Source of the DNA: Bacillota bacterium
GTDB taxonomy: Bacteria; Bacillota; Sulfobacillia; JAJZIM01; JAJZBP01
DNA length: 12,448 nt
Assembly: GCA_021798855.1 (NCBI GenBank)
Contig: JAJZBP010000041.1
Span: 1-12,448 of the forward strand
Reading direction: 5' to 3'
This document shows, one piece after another, positions 5,914-12,240 of the stretch; the stretch's first letter is position 1, and every line of letters begins with the position of its first letter. Below the pieces are notes generated by a model. That model did no database searches, was not told the DNA's origin, and was given only the letters and a program-made list of their open reading frames with translations. The translations under genes and the position numbers were made by a program.

Positions 5914-6745
5914 CCGTTGGGCGGCGAGGGTCTTTCTGGCGGCGGCGGTGTTGGCGGTGGCTGTGCTGGGAGGAGGAGTTTTTTTCCTGGCGGAACGGGC
6001 CGCGGTTTTTTTTAGTCAGGTGCCGGCGGCCCGTTTTTTCCTGGGGGAGGTTTGGGCTCCCCCGGCCGCCTATGGGTTGCTTCCCTTTCTGGGCGGCTCG
6101 CTTTTGGTGACCTTCCTGGCCCTGGGGTTGGCTTTCTTTCCAGGTCTGGCGACGGCTTTGTACATCACCGGCGGAGGCAAAGGAGGGCGTCTTCTGCGCT
6201 TGGGGTTGGAGGTTCTGGGAGGAATTCCGGCCGTTGTGTTGGGGTGGCTGGCCTTGGGCGAGATCCTGCCGTTCCTCGGGAGCCTTACGGGAACCGGCGG
6301 CTTCGGGCCGGGGGCAGCCGGGATCATCCTGGCCGTGATGGTTCTGCCCACCTTTGCTCTCCTGGCGATTCGAGCTTTGGAAAAGGTGCCTTCGGTCTAC
6401 CGTGAGGCGGCCCTGGCTTTGGGCGCCAAGCCGTGGACCGTCCTGCGTGGAGTGGTTTTGCCCTTGGCGTGGGAGGGGATCAGGTCGGCGTTGATCCTGG
6501 CTGCCACCAGGGCGTTGGGGGAAACCATGGCCGTGCAGGTGGTGGTGGGCAATGCCCCCGTGGTTCCGGCTGGGCTCTTTGTCCCGGCTGCGACCCTGAC
6601 CTCCTGGATTGCGACCGAAATGGGCCACGCCCCCTACGGCACTCCGGCAGCCGATTCCCTCTTCGCCCTGGGACTGGTTCTCCTGGGTTTGGCTTTGGTT
6701 GGAGCCCATCTGGCCCGGGGAAAGGAGAGTGGGGCGGGTGGATGA
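5903..6745 (+). CDS. pstC: Phosphate ABC transporter permease PstC
   Basis: A 280-aa inner-membrane permease with about six hydrophobic helices (first at about 10-30). The cytoplasmic EAA loop that contacts PstB reads REAALALGAKPWTVLRGVVL, and ATRALGETMAVQVVVGN is a strong PstC signature. GTG 5903 is chosen because GGGGAGGA (5890-5897) lies just upstream; the longer in-frame ATG 5867 would add a polar, pstS-overlapping stretch with no ribosome binding site. It overlaps the pstS end by 11 nt, and the pstA start lies inside its last codons, so the three genes form one translationally coupled unit. Confidence 0.9.
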   Translation: MRADRWAARVFLAAAVLAVAVLGGGVFFLAERAAVFFSQVPAARFFLGEVWAPPAAYGLLPFLGGSLLVTFLALGLAFFPGLATALYITGGGKGGRLLRLGLEVLGGIPAVVLGWLALGEILPFLGSLTGTGGFGPGAAGIILAVMVLPTFALLAIRALEKVPSVYREAALALGAKPWTVLRGVVLPLAWEGIRSALILAATRALGETMAVQVVVGNAPVVPAGLFVPAATLTSWIATEMGHAPYGTPAADSLFALGLVLLGLALVGAHLARGKESGAGG

Positions 6746-7520
6746 GCATCCTCCGGTTTGGCGGGCCGGGATGCTGATCACGACGATCCTGGTGGTGATT
6801 CTTCCCGCCTGGGTGTTATGGCGAGGGTTGCCGGCCCTCTCCTTGTCCTTTTGGCGCGCCCTCACACCGCAACTGTTTGCTTCCGTTTACGTCCTGATCC
6901 TGTCTCTGTTACTCTCCTGTCCGCTGGCCCTCGCGACGGCCACCTACCTGAACGAATATGCCGATCCGCGTCTTGCGCGGCTGCTGAGCCGGGGGTTGGA
7001 GATGCAGGCGGCGACGCCGGCGGTGGTCGTGGGGATGTTGGGAATGATCGTTTTTGTGGAGCAAATGCACCTGGGGTTCACCCTCATCGGCGGAGCCGTT
7101 TCCCTCGGGGTTTTGAACCTGCCCTTCCTGGTCAGGGTGGCCCAGGAGGCCATGGCGCTGGTTCCGCCGGCCCTGCGGGAAGGGAGTTTGGCCCTGGGGG
7201 CCACGCGGTTTAACACCTGGCGGCGGATCATTCTACCCCTGGCGTCATCCTCTTTTTCGGCGGGTTTGGTGCTGGCCGCCGGGAGGGGCTTGGGGGAGGC
7301 GGCGGCCCTCCTGTTCACCGCCGGCGCGGTTCCGGCTTCCCGTCCTTTCTCCCTGAACCCTTTTGGTCCGGGCGCCACCCTGGCGGTTCACCTTTGGTAT
7401 TTGCAGGCGGAGGGGGCCGGCGGGGGCCGAGAAGCCGAGGGAACGGCGGCGGTGCTGTTGCTGCTTTGGTTGGGTTTGGTTTTGCTGGCGAAACTGTTCG
7501 AAACGGCGAATGGGACTTAA
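6738..7520 (+). CDS. pstA: Phosphate ABC transporter permease PstA
   Basis: A 260-aa partner permease. The first helix is ITTILVVILPAWVLW; further helices follow, with NEYAD in the loop that PstA proteins share, the EAA loop REGSLALGATRFNTWRRIILP, and the signature GRGLGEAAALLFTAG. The GTG 6738 start has AAAGGAG (6721-6727) 10 nt upstream and overlaps the pstC stop by 8 nt; ATG 6771 is a shorter alternative, and the longer frame from 6609 lies inside pstC and is not credible. The C-terminal part has a Gly-rich linker (GAGGGREAEG) before the last helix. A candidate Pho box overlaps its stop codon. Confidence 0.88.
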   Translation: MDEHPPVWRAGMLITTILVVILPAWVLWRGLPALSLSFWRALTPQLFASVYVLILSLLLSCPLALATATYLNEYADPRLARLLSRGLEMQAATPAVVVGMLGMIVFVEQMHLGFTLIGGAVSLGVLNLPFLVRVAQEAMALVPPALREGSLALGATRFNTWRRIILPLASSSFSAGLVLAAGRGLGEAAALLFTAGAVPASRPFSLNPFGPGATLAVHLWYLQAEGAGGGREAEGTAAVLLLLWLGLVLLAKLFETANGT

Positions 7521-7560
7521 CCAAAAATTAAGTTGCCCGGTGGCGATGATGCGTTATAAT
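7517..7560 (+). promoter_or_regulatory. Candidate Pho box and promoter for pstB-phoU
   Basis: TTAACC (7517-7522) and TTAAGT (7528-7533) are spaced exactly 11 bp, nearly identical to the pair ahead of psiE. A perfect -10 TATAAT (7555-7560) pairs with a -35-like TTGCCC (7533-7538) over 16 bp. The hexamers sit at about -34 to -50 from the predicted start, a classic PhoP activator position. This gives pstB-phoU a promoter separate from pstSCA. Confidence 0.65.
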
Positions 7561-7597
7561 TGAAAAAAGCCGCTATTTGTAAGGAGCATAGGCCGTA

Positions 7598-8389
7598 TTG
7601 TTTGCAAGTGACGTCGCTGTGGTTCCCCGGGAAGGGGAATACAAAATTAAAACCGTCGATCTTTCCCTAAATTATGGGGCGACGACGGCTCTGAAACGGA
7701 TCAACCTCGGTATTGGAGCGGGAGAGATAACCGCCCTGATCGGTCCTTCGGGTTGCGGGAAGTCCTCTTTTCTACGCAGTCTCAACCGGATGAATGACCT
7801 GATTCCCGCAGCCAGATTCAAAGGACAGATCTTCTTCGATGGGCAGGACATCAATTCGCCGCGCACGGATGTGGTCGAATTGCGACGGCGGGTGGGGATG
7901 GTCTTCCAGCGGCCAAACCCTTTCCCGATGAGCATTTTCGACAATGTGGCTTATGGACCGCGTATCCACGGGATGCGGTCCAAGCAACTTTTGCAGAGCA
8001 AGGTCGAAGAGGTGTTGCGTGCGGCAGCCCTCTGGGATGAGGTGAAGACCAAACTGCGCCACTCGGCGTTGGAGCTTTCGGGGGGGCAGCAGCAGCGCCT
8101 TTGCATCGCGCGGGCGTTGGCGGTCGACCCGGAGGTGTTGCTGATGGACGAGCCGGCTTCGGCTCTTGATCCGATCTCCACCGCCAAAGTGGAGGAGTTA
8201 TGCACCAAGTTGGCCAAGAGGTATACCATAGTAATCGTTACCCACAACCTGCAGCAGGCCGCGAGGATTTCGGTCCGGACCGCCTTTTTCCTCAACGGAG
8301 AATTGGTTGAAGCCGGGGATACGGAGGGTATTTTCACCAACCCCCAGGACAAGCGGACGGAGGACTACATCACCGGCAGATTCGGTTGA
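7598..8389 (+). CDS. pstB: Phosphate ABC transporter ATP-binding protein PstB
   Basis: A 263-aa ATPase that powers PstCA. Motifs: Walker A GPSGCGKS (49-56), Q-loop Q104 within MVFQRPNPFPMSIFDNV (the PstB-specific stretch), signature LSGGQ (160-164), Walker B LLMDE (181-185), H216 in VTHN, and the family ending RTEDYITGRFG. The D-loop reads DEPASALDP where most PstB proteins have DEPTSALDP. TTG 7598 is used as start because AAGGAG (7581-7586) stands 11 nt upstream and the N-terminal length then fits the family. It is separated from pstA by a promoter with a candidate Pho box, and phoU follows after 18 nt. Confidence 0.93.
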   Translation: MFASDVAVVPREGEYKIKTVDLSLNYGATTALKRINLGIGAGEITALIGPSGCGKSSFLRSLNRMNDLIPAARFKGQIFFDGQDINSPRTDVVELRRRVGMVFQRPNPFPMSIFDNVAYGPRIHGMRSKQLLQSKVEEVLRAAALWDEVKTKLRHSALELSGGQQQRLCIARALAVDPEVLLMDEPASALDPISTAKVEELCTKLAKRYTIVIVTHNLQQAARISVRTAFFLNGELVEAGDTEGIFTNPQDKRTEDYITGRFG

Positions 8390-8407
8390 CCACGAGGAGG
8401 GGCACTA

Positions 8408-9082
8408 TTGGTGCGCAATGGCTTTCGGAGTGAATTGGACGAATTGCAAGAGGACATTCTGAAGATGGGCACCAAGGTGGAAACGATCATCTACGAGTCA
8501 CTCAAGTCCCTGGCCAACGGAGATTTGGAAATGGCCAAGCGGCTGATCGCGGAAGACGACGCCATCGACCGGATGGAGTTGGAAATCGAGAAAAAATGCC
8601 TGACGATGCTGGCGCTCCAGGCGCCCTTGGCCGGAGACCTGAGGGTGGTGGGCACGGCCCTCAAACTGATCACCGACCTGGAGCGCATGGCCGACCATGC
8701 GGCGGATATTGCCAAGGTGACCATCCGTTTGGATGGTCAAGCCCTGATCAAGCCCCTGATCGATCTCCCCAGGATGGCGGAGTTGGCGCGGGGAATGTTG
8801 CGGGACGCTCTTTGGGCCTTCACCAACCGGGATGCCATGGTGGCCATGAAGGTGATTCGGCAGGATGATGAGGTTGACAGCCTTTATAAACAGGTTTTTC
8901 GGGAACTCCTGGTGCTGATGATCGAAGAAACCAAAAACATCAACCAGGCCACCCAACTCCTCTTCGTGGCCCACCGTTTGGAGCGGATCGCCGATCATGC
9001 TACCAACCTCGGGGAATGGGTGCATTACATGGTGACGGGTGTGCGCAAACCGCTGCGGGCAAGCGGGGTGAATCCGGTTTAG
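8408..9082 (+). CDS. phoU: Phosphate transport regulator PhoU
   Basis: A 224-aa all-helical cytoplasmic protein with two PhoU repeats. Each carries the metal-binding core: DLERMADHAADIAK (about 92-105) and HRLERIADHATNLGEW (about 188-203). PhoU bridges the Pst transporter and PhoR, keeping the kinase off when phosphate is plentiful. The AGGAGG site (8395-8400) serves TTG 8408; GTG 8411 is an equally possible start one codon later. It lies 18 nt after pstB in the same unit. No hairpin terminator is visible after it, so read-through into glnR is possible in addition to the glnR promoter. Confidence 0.92.
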   Translation: MVRNGFRSELDELQEDILKMGTKVETIIYESLKSLANGDLEMAKRLIAEDDAIDRMELEIEKKCLTMLALQAPLAGDLRVVGTALKLITDLERMADHAADIAKVTIRLDGQALIKPLIDLPRMAELARGMLRDALWAFTNRDAMVAMKVIRQDDEVDSLYKQVFRELLVLMIEETKNINQATQLLFVAHRLERIADHATNLGEWVHYMVTGVRKPLRASGVNPV

Positions 9083-9090
9083 CTGTAAAG

Positions 9091-9129
9091 GTGACAAAAG
9101 ATTGACAAATCCTTCACAGATTATTGACA
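9091..9129 (+). promoter_or_regulatory. Four-hexamer PhoP-type box ahead of glnR
   Basis: GTGACA (9091), TTGACA (9102), TTCACA (9113) and TTGACA (9124) follow each other at exactly 11 bp, with 5-bp gaps aaaga, aatcc and gatta. This is the textbook layout of a Bacillus-type PhoP box (four TTNACA-like hexamers). The last hexamer doubles as the -35 box of glnR. No GlnR/TnrA operator (TGTNA-N7-TNACA) is seen here. Confidence 0.65.
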
Positions 9130-9153
9130 AGAGAGGGTTAAGGACGTTACAAT
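9124..9153 (+). promoter_or_regulatory. glnR promoter
   Basis: A consensus -35 TTGACA (9124-9129) and -10 TACAAT (9148-9153) with an 18-bp spacer. The start would be near 9160, giving a leader of about 23 nt. Because the -35 box is also the fourth hexamer of the Pho-type repeat, a bound regulator could either help or block RNA polymerase. Confidence 0.7.
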
Positions 9154-9182
9154 TATCGCTGGTCGAAGCGAGGTGATGCTGG

Positions 9183-9578
9183 ATGAACCGTGAATCTGCG
9201 GTATACCCCATCGGTCTGGTGGAAAGGCTCACCGGTCTTTCCGGCCGGAAAATTCGGTATTACGAGAGGTGTGGGCTTTTAAGCCCCGAACGAACCGAGG
9301 GTAAGCACCGGCTGTATACTCAGGGGGAAGTTGATCGCCTGCAGGAGATCAAGGCCCTGCGGGAACAGGGGATGAACCTGATGGGGATCAAGACCCGCCT
9401 GGCTGGGGCAAGGGGCGTGGCCTATTCCGAAGGGCCGATCTTCCCGGAAACCGCGGACGGCGAAAGGGAGGCTCTTTTCGCGGAAAGGTGGGAGCGCGGA
9501 ATCGGTCTGGCATCCATTTATCCCGTAACCGACCAGGCCGAATTGGAACGAATGATTGCGGAACGTGAAACGGAATAA
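9183..9578 (+). CDS. glnR: MerR-family nitrogen regulator GlnR
   Basis: A 131-aa transcription factor. The N-terminal winged-helix domain (about 8-75) reads YPIGLVERLTGLSGRKIRYYE, then GLLSPERTEGKHRLYT and VDRLQEIKALREQGMNLMGIK, which match Bacillus GlnR/TnrA rather than other MerR proteins. A linker and a short C-terminal tail (about 110-131, with ASIYPVTDQAELERMI) follow; in Bacillus the tail couples the protein to feedback-inhibited glutamine synthetase, but this tail differs from the Bacillus one. The start ATG has AGGTGAT (9171-9177) upstream. It precedes glnA, the usual glnRA order, but with an unusually long 322-nt gap. Its role is repression of nitrogen assimilation genes when nitrogen is ample. 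Confidence 0.88.
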   Translation: MNRESAVYPIGLVERLTGLSGRKIRYYERCGLLSPERTEGKHRLYTQGEVDRLQEIKALREQGMNLMGIKTRLAGARGVAYSEGPIFPETADGEREALFAERWERGIGLASIYPVTDQAELERMIAERETE

Positions 9579-9900
9579 GCCGGCCGCGATTTTCCACGCC
9601 GTAGACGCGCGAGCGGCGACGGCGCGGAAAACCCCAACATAAAAATCCCGGGACGATCGGAAGGGCGCTTTGAGCCGACGCGCGGAAAAGATGAGCCGGG
9701 AAAGCCAAACGTTTTATTCGGGAATTGCCTCATAAAGGTGGTGGTGATTCTGGTTTCGGGCGGGATTCTTGCGCCTTGGAGCGGGTGCCGCGAGACGTGG
9801 TAACCGTTTCCGGTCGGGTTGCGTAGCCGACCGGCGGGGGTAAACGCGGGGGGGGGTGGTGGATTCCGCCGCCCGCAAAAGCATAACAAGGGGGATGAGG
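9579..9900 (+). other. Structured glnR-glnA intergenic leader
   Basis: No gene is supported in these 322 nt. There are two strong stems. TTTTCCACGCCGT (9590-9602) pairs with ACGGCGCGGAAAA (9619-9631) over 13 bp with one mismatch, topped by a CGC/GCG stem with a GCGA tetraloop (9606-9615). CCGGTCGG (9810-9817) pairs with CCGACCGG (9827-9834). Neither has a T-tract, so they are not ordinary terminators. Known glutamine (glnA motif) riboswitch landmarks were not found. It may be a cis-regulatory or processing element of the glnA mRNA. The glnA ribosome binding site AAGGGGG (9888-9894) closes the region. Confidence 0.5.
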
Positions 9901-11316
9901 ATGGATCCAAAAGCGGTATTGGCCTTGGCCAAGGAAAAGGGTATCAAGGTGGTTGATGTTAAATTTGTTGATCTGCCCGGAACCTGGCAGCATTTTTCCG
10001 TGCCGCTCGGCGAGTTTGACGAGGACGTCTTCAAAGAGGGGCTCGGCTTTGACGGGTCGAGCATCCGCGGCTTTCAGCAAATTCACGAAAGCGACATGCT
10101 CCTTTTCCCCGATCCGGATACGGCCATCGTGGATCCGGTGTGCCGGGTTCCCACCCTGAGCATTATTTGCGCCGTGAAGGATCCCCTCACCATGGAGAAC
10201 TACTCGCGGGATCCCCGCCACATCGCCCGGAAAGCGGAAAAGTATTTGGCGGAGAGCGGCGTGGCGGATGAGAGCTTTTGGGGGCCGGAGGTGGAGTTTT
10301 ACATCTTCAACGACGTCCGTTACGGGCAGGATGCCCGCAGCGGCTTCTATCGGGTCGATTCGGTCGAGGGTATTTGGAACTCCAAGCAGGAGGAGGCACC
10401 TTCCAACCTGGGCTATAAAGTCCGCCACAAGGAGGGGTACTTCCCGGTTCCACCCACGGACAAGCTGCAGGATCTGCGCTCGGAAATCATGTTGAAGATG
10501 ATCGAGTCGGGGATCAGGGTGGAGGTCCAGCACCACGAGGTGGGTACGGCCGGCCAGGCGGAGATCGATATGCGCTTCGGCCCTTTGGTCCAACTGGCCG
10601 ACCAGGTGATGCTCTACAAGTACATCGTGAAGAACGTCTGCATACAGAACGGTTTTACGGCCACCTTCATGCCCAAGCCCCTCTTCCAGGACAACGGCTC
10701 GGGGATGCATACCCATCAGAGTCTCTGGAAGAAAGGCAAGAATCTTTTCTATTCTCCGCAAGGCTATGGTCTGAGCGATTTGGGCCGTTGGTACATCGGG
10801 GGTCTGTTGGCCCATGCTCCGGCCATCCTGGCTTTCGCCGCACCGACCACCAATTCTTACCGGCGTCTTGTTCCGGGCTACGAGGCTCCCATCAACCTGG
10901 TTTACTCCCAACGCAACCGGAGCGCCTGTGTGCGCATTCCCGTCTACTCCAAAAGCGAAAAGGCCCGGCGGCTGGAGTTCCGCTCGCCGGATCCTTCCTG
11001 CAACCCGTACCTGGCTTTCCCGGCGATGTTGATGGCCGGTCTGGACGGGGTGCGGAACAAGATCGAACCGCCCGAACCGGTGGACAGGGACATCTACGAA
11101 CTGCCGCCGGAGGAAGCGGCCCAAATCAAGATGGTGCCGGGTTCCTTGGAAGAGGCCTTAAACGCCCTGGAGGCGGACCACGAGTTCCTCAAGGTCGGGG
11201 GGGTCTTCACCCAAGACGTGATCGACACCTGGATCGAGTACAAACGGCGGCGGGAGGCTGACCAAATCCACCTGCGCCCGCACCCGTGGGAATACCACCT
11301 CTATTACGACGTTTGA
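9901..11316 (+). CDS. glnA: Glutamine synthetase type I (GSI-beta-like)
   Basis: A 471-aa enzyme that joins ammonium to glutamate using ATP. It carries the beta-Grasp signature FDGSSIRGF (about 50-58), WGPEVEFYIF metal ligands, HHEVGTAGQAEID, the ATP-site FMPKPLFQDNGSGMHTHQS, and NRSACVRIP. Length and the segment DIYELPPEEAAQI, with Tyr at about 399 (E. coli adenylylation Tyr397), place it with the longer GSI-beta enzymes (proteobacterial, cyanobacterial) rather than the 440-aa GSI-alpha of Bacillus. ATG 9901 has a good AAGGGGG site 6 nt upstream; ATG 9895 lies too close to it. It is paired with glnR. Whether the Tyr is adenylylated is unknown, since no glnE is present here. Confidence 0.95.
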   Translation: MDPKAVLALAKEKGIKVVDVKFVDLPGTWQHFSVPLGEFDEDVFKEGLGFDGSSIRGFQQIHESDMLLFPDPDTAIVDPVCRVPTLSIICAVKDPLTMENYSRDPRHIARKAEKYLAESGVADESFWGPEVEFYIFNDVRYGQDARSGFYRVDSVEGIWNSKQEEAPSNLGYKVRHKEGYFPVPPTDKLQDLRSEIMLKMIESGIRVEVQHHEVGTAGQAEIDMRFGPLVQLADQVMLYKYIVKNVCIQNGFTATFMPKPLFQDNGSGMHTHQSLWKKGKNLFYSPQGYGLSDLGRWYIGGLLAHAPAILAFAAPTTNSYRRLVPGYEAPINLVYSQRNRSACVRIPVYSKSEKARRLEFRSPDPSCNPYLAFPAMLMAGLDGVRNKIEPPEPVDRDIYELPPEEAAQIKMVPGSLEEALNALEADHEFLKVGGVFTQDVIDTWIEYKRRREADQIHLRPHPWEYHLYYDV

Positions 11317-11343
11317 ACCGGAAACACGCTGCGGAAACCGCCA

Positions 11344-11372
11344 CGAAGCCCGGAGGTATCCTCCGGGCTTCG
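11344..11372 (+). terminator. Strong hairpin after glnA
   Basis: CGAAGCCCGGAGG (11344-11356) and CCTCCGGGCTTCG (11360-11372) form a perfect 13-bp stem with a 3-nt TAT loop, 28 nt after the glnA stop. There is no T-tract, so it is either an atypical terminator or a 3'-end stabilising hairpin. Confidence 0.6.
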
Positions 11373-11374
11373 GC

Positions 11375-11427
11375 CTGCGGCGGGAAGGGGAAACGGGCCC
11401 CGTGCTGCGGCGGGGAAGGGGAAACGG
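11375..11427. repeat. Two-copy direct repeat after glnA
   Basis: CTGCGGCGGGAAGGGG followed by AAACGG occurs at 11375-11396 and again, with one extra G, at 11405-11427; the period is 30 bp. It lies between the glnA hairpin and the convergent 51-aa gene. It looks like a local duplication; no function is evident. Confidence 0.6.
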
Positions 11428-11449
11428 CCGTGGAACGTGGCGGATCCCT

Positions 11450-11605
11450 TCACCAATAGGTGTGGAGAATACCGACGGCGTAAAGCAGGTAGACGACGAA
11501 CGTTAAAACGAGGGGCACGATGCCGGTGAGGATCGGGTTCGTGTACCAAGCCTGTACGTACTGATCATCGGGTCCGAAACTGGACGACCAATCTTTTTCA
11601 GCCAT
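11450..11605 (-). CDS. 51-aa single-helix membrane peptide, unknown
   Basis: The gene is not recognised. The ATG at 11605 is preceded by GGGAGGG (complement of 11612-11618) at 6-nt spacing. The product starts MAEKDWSSSFGPDDQYVQAW, a polar acidic head, and continues with one hydrophobic helix (about 25-46, PILTGIVPLVLTFVVYLLYA) and the short tail VGILHTYW. A head outside or inside the membrane with one anchor is the simplest reading. A promoter (minus strand, 11644-11673) stands about 40 nt upstream, so it is probably monocistronic. A longer open frame on the same strand (11304-11549) overlaps it but has no ribosome binding site and no sensible composition. Confidence 0.75.
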   Translation of the reverse strand: MAEKDWSSSFGPDDQYVQAWYTNPILTGIVPLVLTFVVYLLYAVGILHTYW

Positions 11606-11643
11606 GCAAAGCCCTCCCTTATTTTGCGTCCTTCGACAAAGTC

Positions 11644-11673
11644 ATTTTACGGGGGGATGGGCCAGGGGTGCAA
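11644..11673 (-). promoter_or_regulatory. Promoter of the 51-aa gene
   Basis: On the minus strand a -35 TTGCAC (complement of 11668-11673) and a -10 TAAAAT (complement of 11644-11649) are separated by 18 bp. The start would be near 11637, about 31 nt before the ATG. A second -10-like TATAAT on the same strand lies farther up at 11760-11765. Confidence 0.5.
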
Positions 11674-11724
11674 AGCCGGTAGAGAAGATTCAGAAGGGAC
11701 GGAAAACGTGCTAAAAACAGAATT

Positions 11725-11768
11725 TTAACTTATGACTTTTAAATCATAGCTAACTGTTAATTATAGCT
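11725..11768. promoter_or_regulatory. AT-rich palindromic regulatory region
   Basis: This AT-rich island sits in otherwise GC-rich DNA. It holds an imperfect palindrome TATGA-N8-TCATA (11731-11748), an AGCTA/TAGCT inverted repeat (11748-11768) enclosing TAACTGTTA, and a perfect TATAAT on the minus strand (complement of 11760-11765) without a good -35. It looks like an operator-bearing promoter toward the 51-aa gene. Confidence 0.4.
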
Positions 11769-11813
11769 GGGCTGGAGCGTAAACCGTCGAAAAGACCACC
11801 AACGCGAAGAAAA

Positions 11814-11852
11814 ACCGCGCTATGGGGATTTTTACCCGGCGCGGTCATTTTT
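11814..11852. terminator. Bidirectional intrinsic terminator
   Basis: ACCGCGC (11814-11820) pairs with GCGCGGT (11839-11845), with an inner GGG/CCC stem. T-tracts flank both sides: TTTTT at 11848-11852 for the plus strand and the complement of AAAAA (11810-11814) for the minus strand. It ends the YtxH-like operon, whose stop is 17 nt away. Confidence 0.75.
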
Positions 11853-11868
11853 CGTAGCGGTTGAGCTT

Positions 11869-12240
11869 TTAATTCGTTTCTTTTTCTCCTGGGGCCTTGA
11901 CGGAAATTTTTTCTTGCAAGTGGTCGACTTCCGCGCGCCCGGCCTGCACCCCGGCGTGGATGGCCTCCTGAAGGGCGGCGGTTTCCTGGGTCAGGGCGTC
12001 CTGGACACGTTCGAGGAGGTTGTTGGCCTGGGCGCCGGCCTGTTCCAGGAGGTCCAAAGTTAGGTCGCGGCTCTTGGTGGCCACGTCTCGGGAACGTTCG
12101 GTAAGTTCCTTAACCGTTGTTTGGAGGCGTTGTTTGGTTTCCGGGTCGGCTTGCGCGGTCAGGGCAGCCCCGAAAGCTGCTCCGATCAGGCCGCCGAACA
12201 AAAGGCCGCGCCAGAAAGCGCCGCTTTTTTGGTCACTCAT
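11869..12240 (-). CDS. YtxH-domain membrane-associated protein
   Basis: A 123-aa protein. After MSDQKSGAF it has one hydrophobic, Gly-rich segment (about 11-29, WRGLLFGGLIGAAFGAALTA), then a long charged helical tail with coiled-coil character (about 31-110) rich in Glu, Thr, Arg and Gln. This is the YtxH/gas-vesicle-like architecture of Firmicutes general-stress proteins; molecular function is unknown. The ATG at 12240 overlaps the stop of the upstream gene (ATGA), which fixes the start; a TTG 48 nt further up would extend into that gene and lacks a ribosome binding site. Followed by a bidirectional terminator. Confidence 0.8.
   Translation of the reverse strand: MSDQKSGAFWRGLLFGGLIGAAFGAALTAQADPETKQRLQTTVKELTERSRDVATKSRDLTLDLLEQAGAQANNLLERVQDALTQETAALQEAIHAGVQAGRAEVDHLQEKISVKAPGEKETN

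Noticed and set aside
5810..6865. 351-codon minus-strand frame opposite pstC and pstA
   Set aside because: Gln/Arg/Ser/Gly-rich low-complexity translation antisense to clear permease genes.
9083..9182. GlnR/TnrA operator upstream of glnR
   Set aside because: No TGTNA-N7-TNACA match on either strand; the repeats are direct, not inverted.
9579..9900. Known glutamine, c-di-AMP or c-di-GMP riboswitch in the glnA leader
   Set aside because: The conserved landmarks I know for these classes are not present; only unassigned stems can be seen.
9730..11124. 464-codon open frame on the minus strand opposite glnA
   Set aside because: It is a GC-rich antisense shadow of glnA, with His/Pro/Arg-rich composition, no ribosome binding site and no recognisable domain.
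11304..11549. 81-codon minus-strand frame after glnA
   Set aside because: It overlaps the better-supported 51-aa gene, lacks a ribosome binding site and translates the direct repeat and hairpin.
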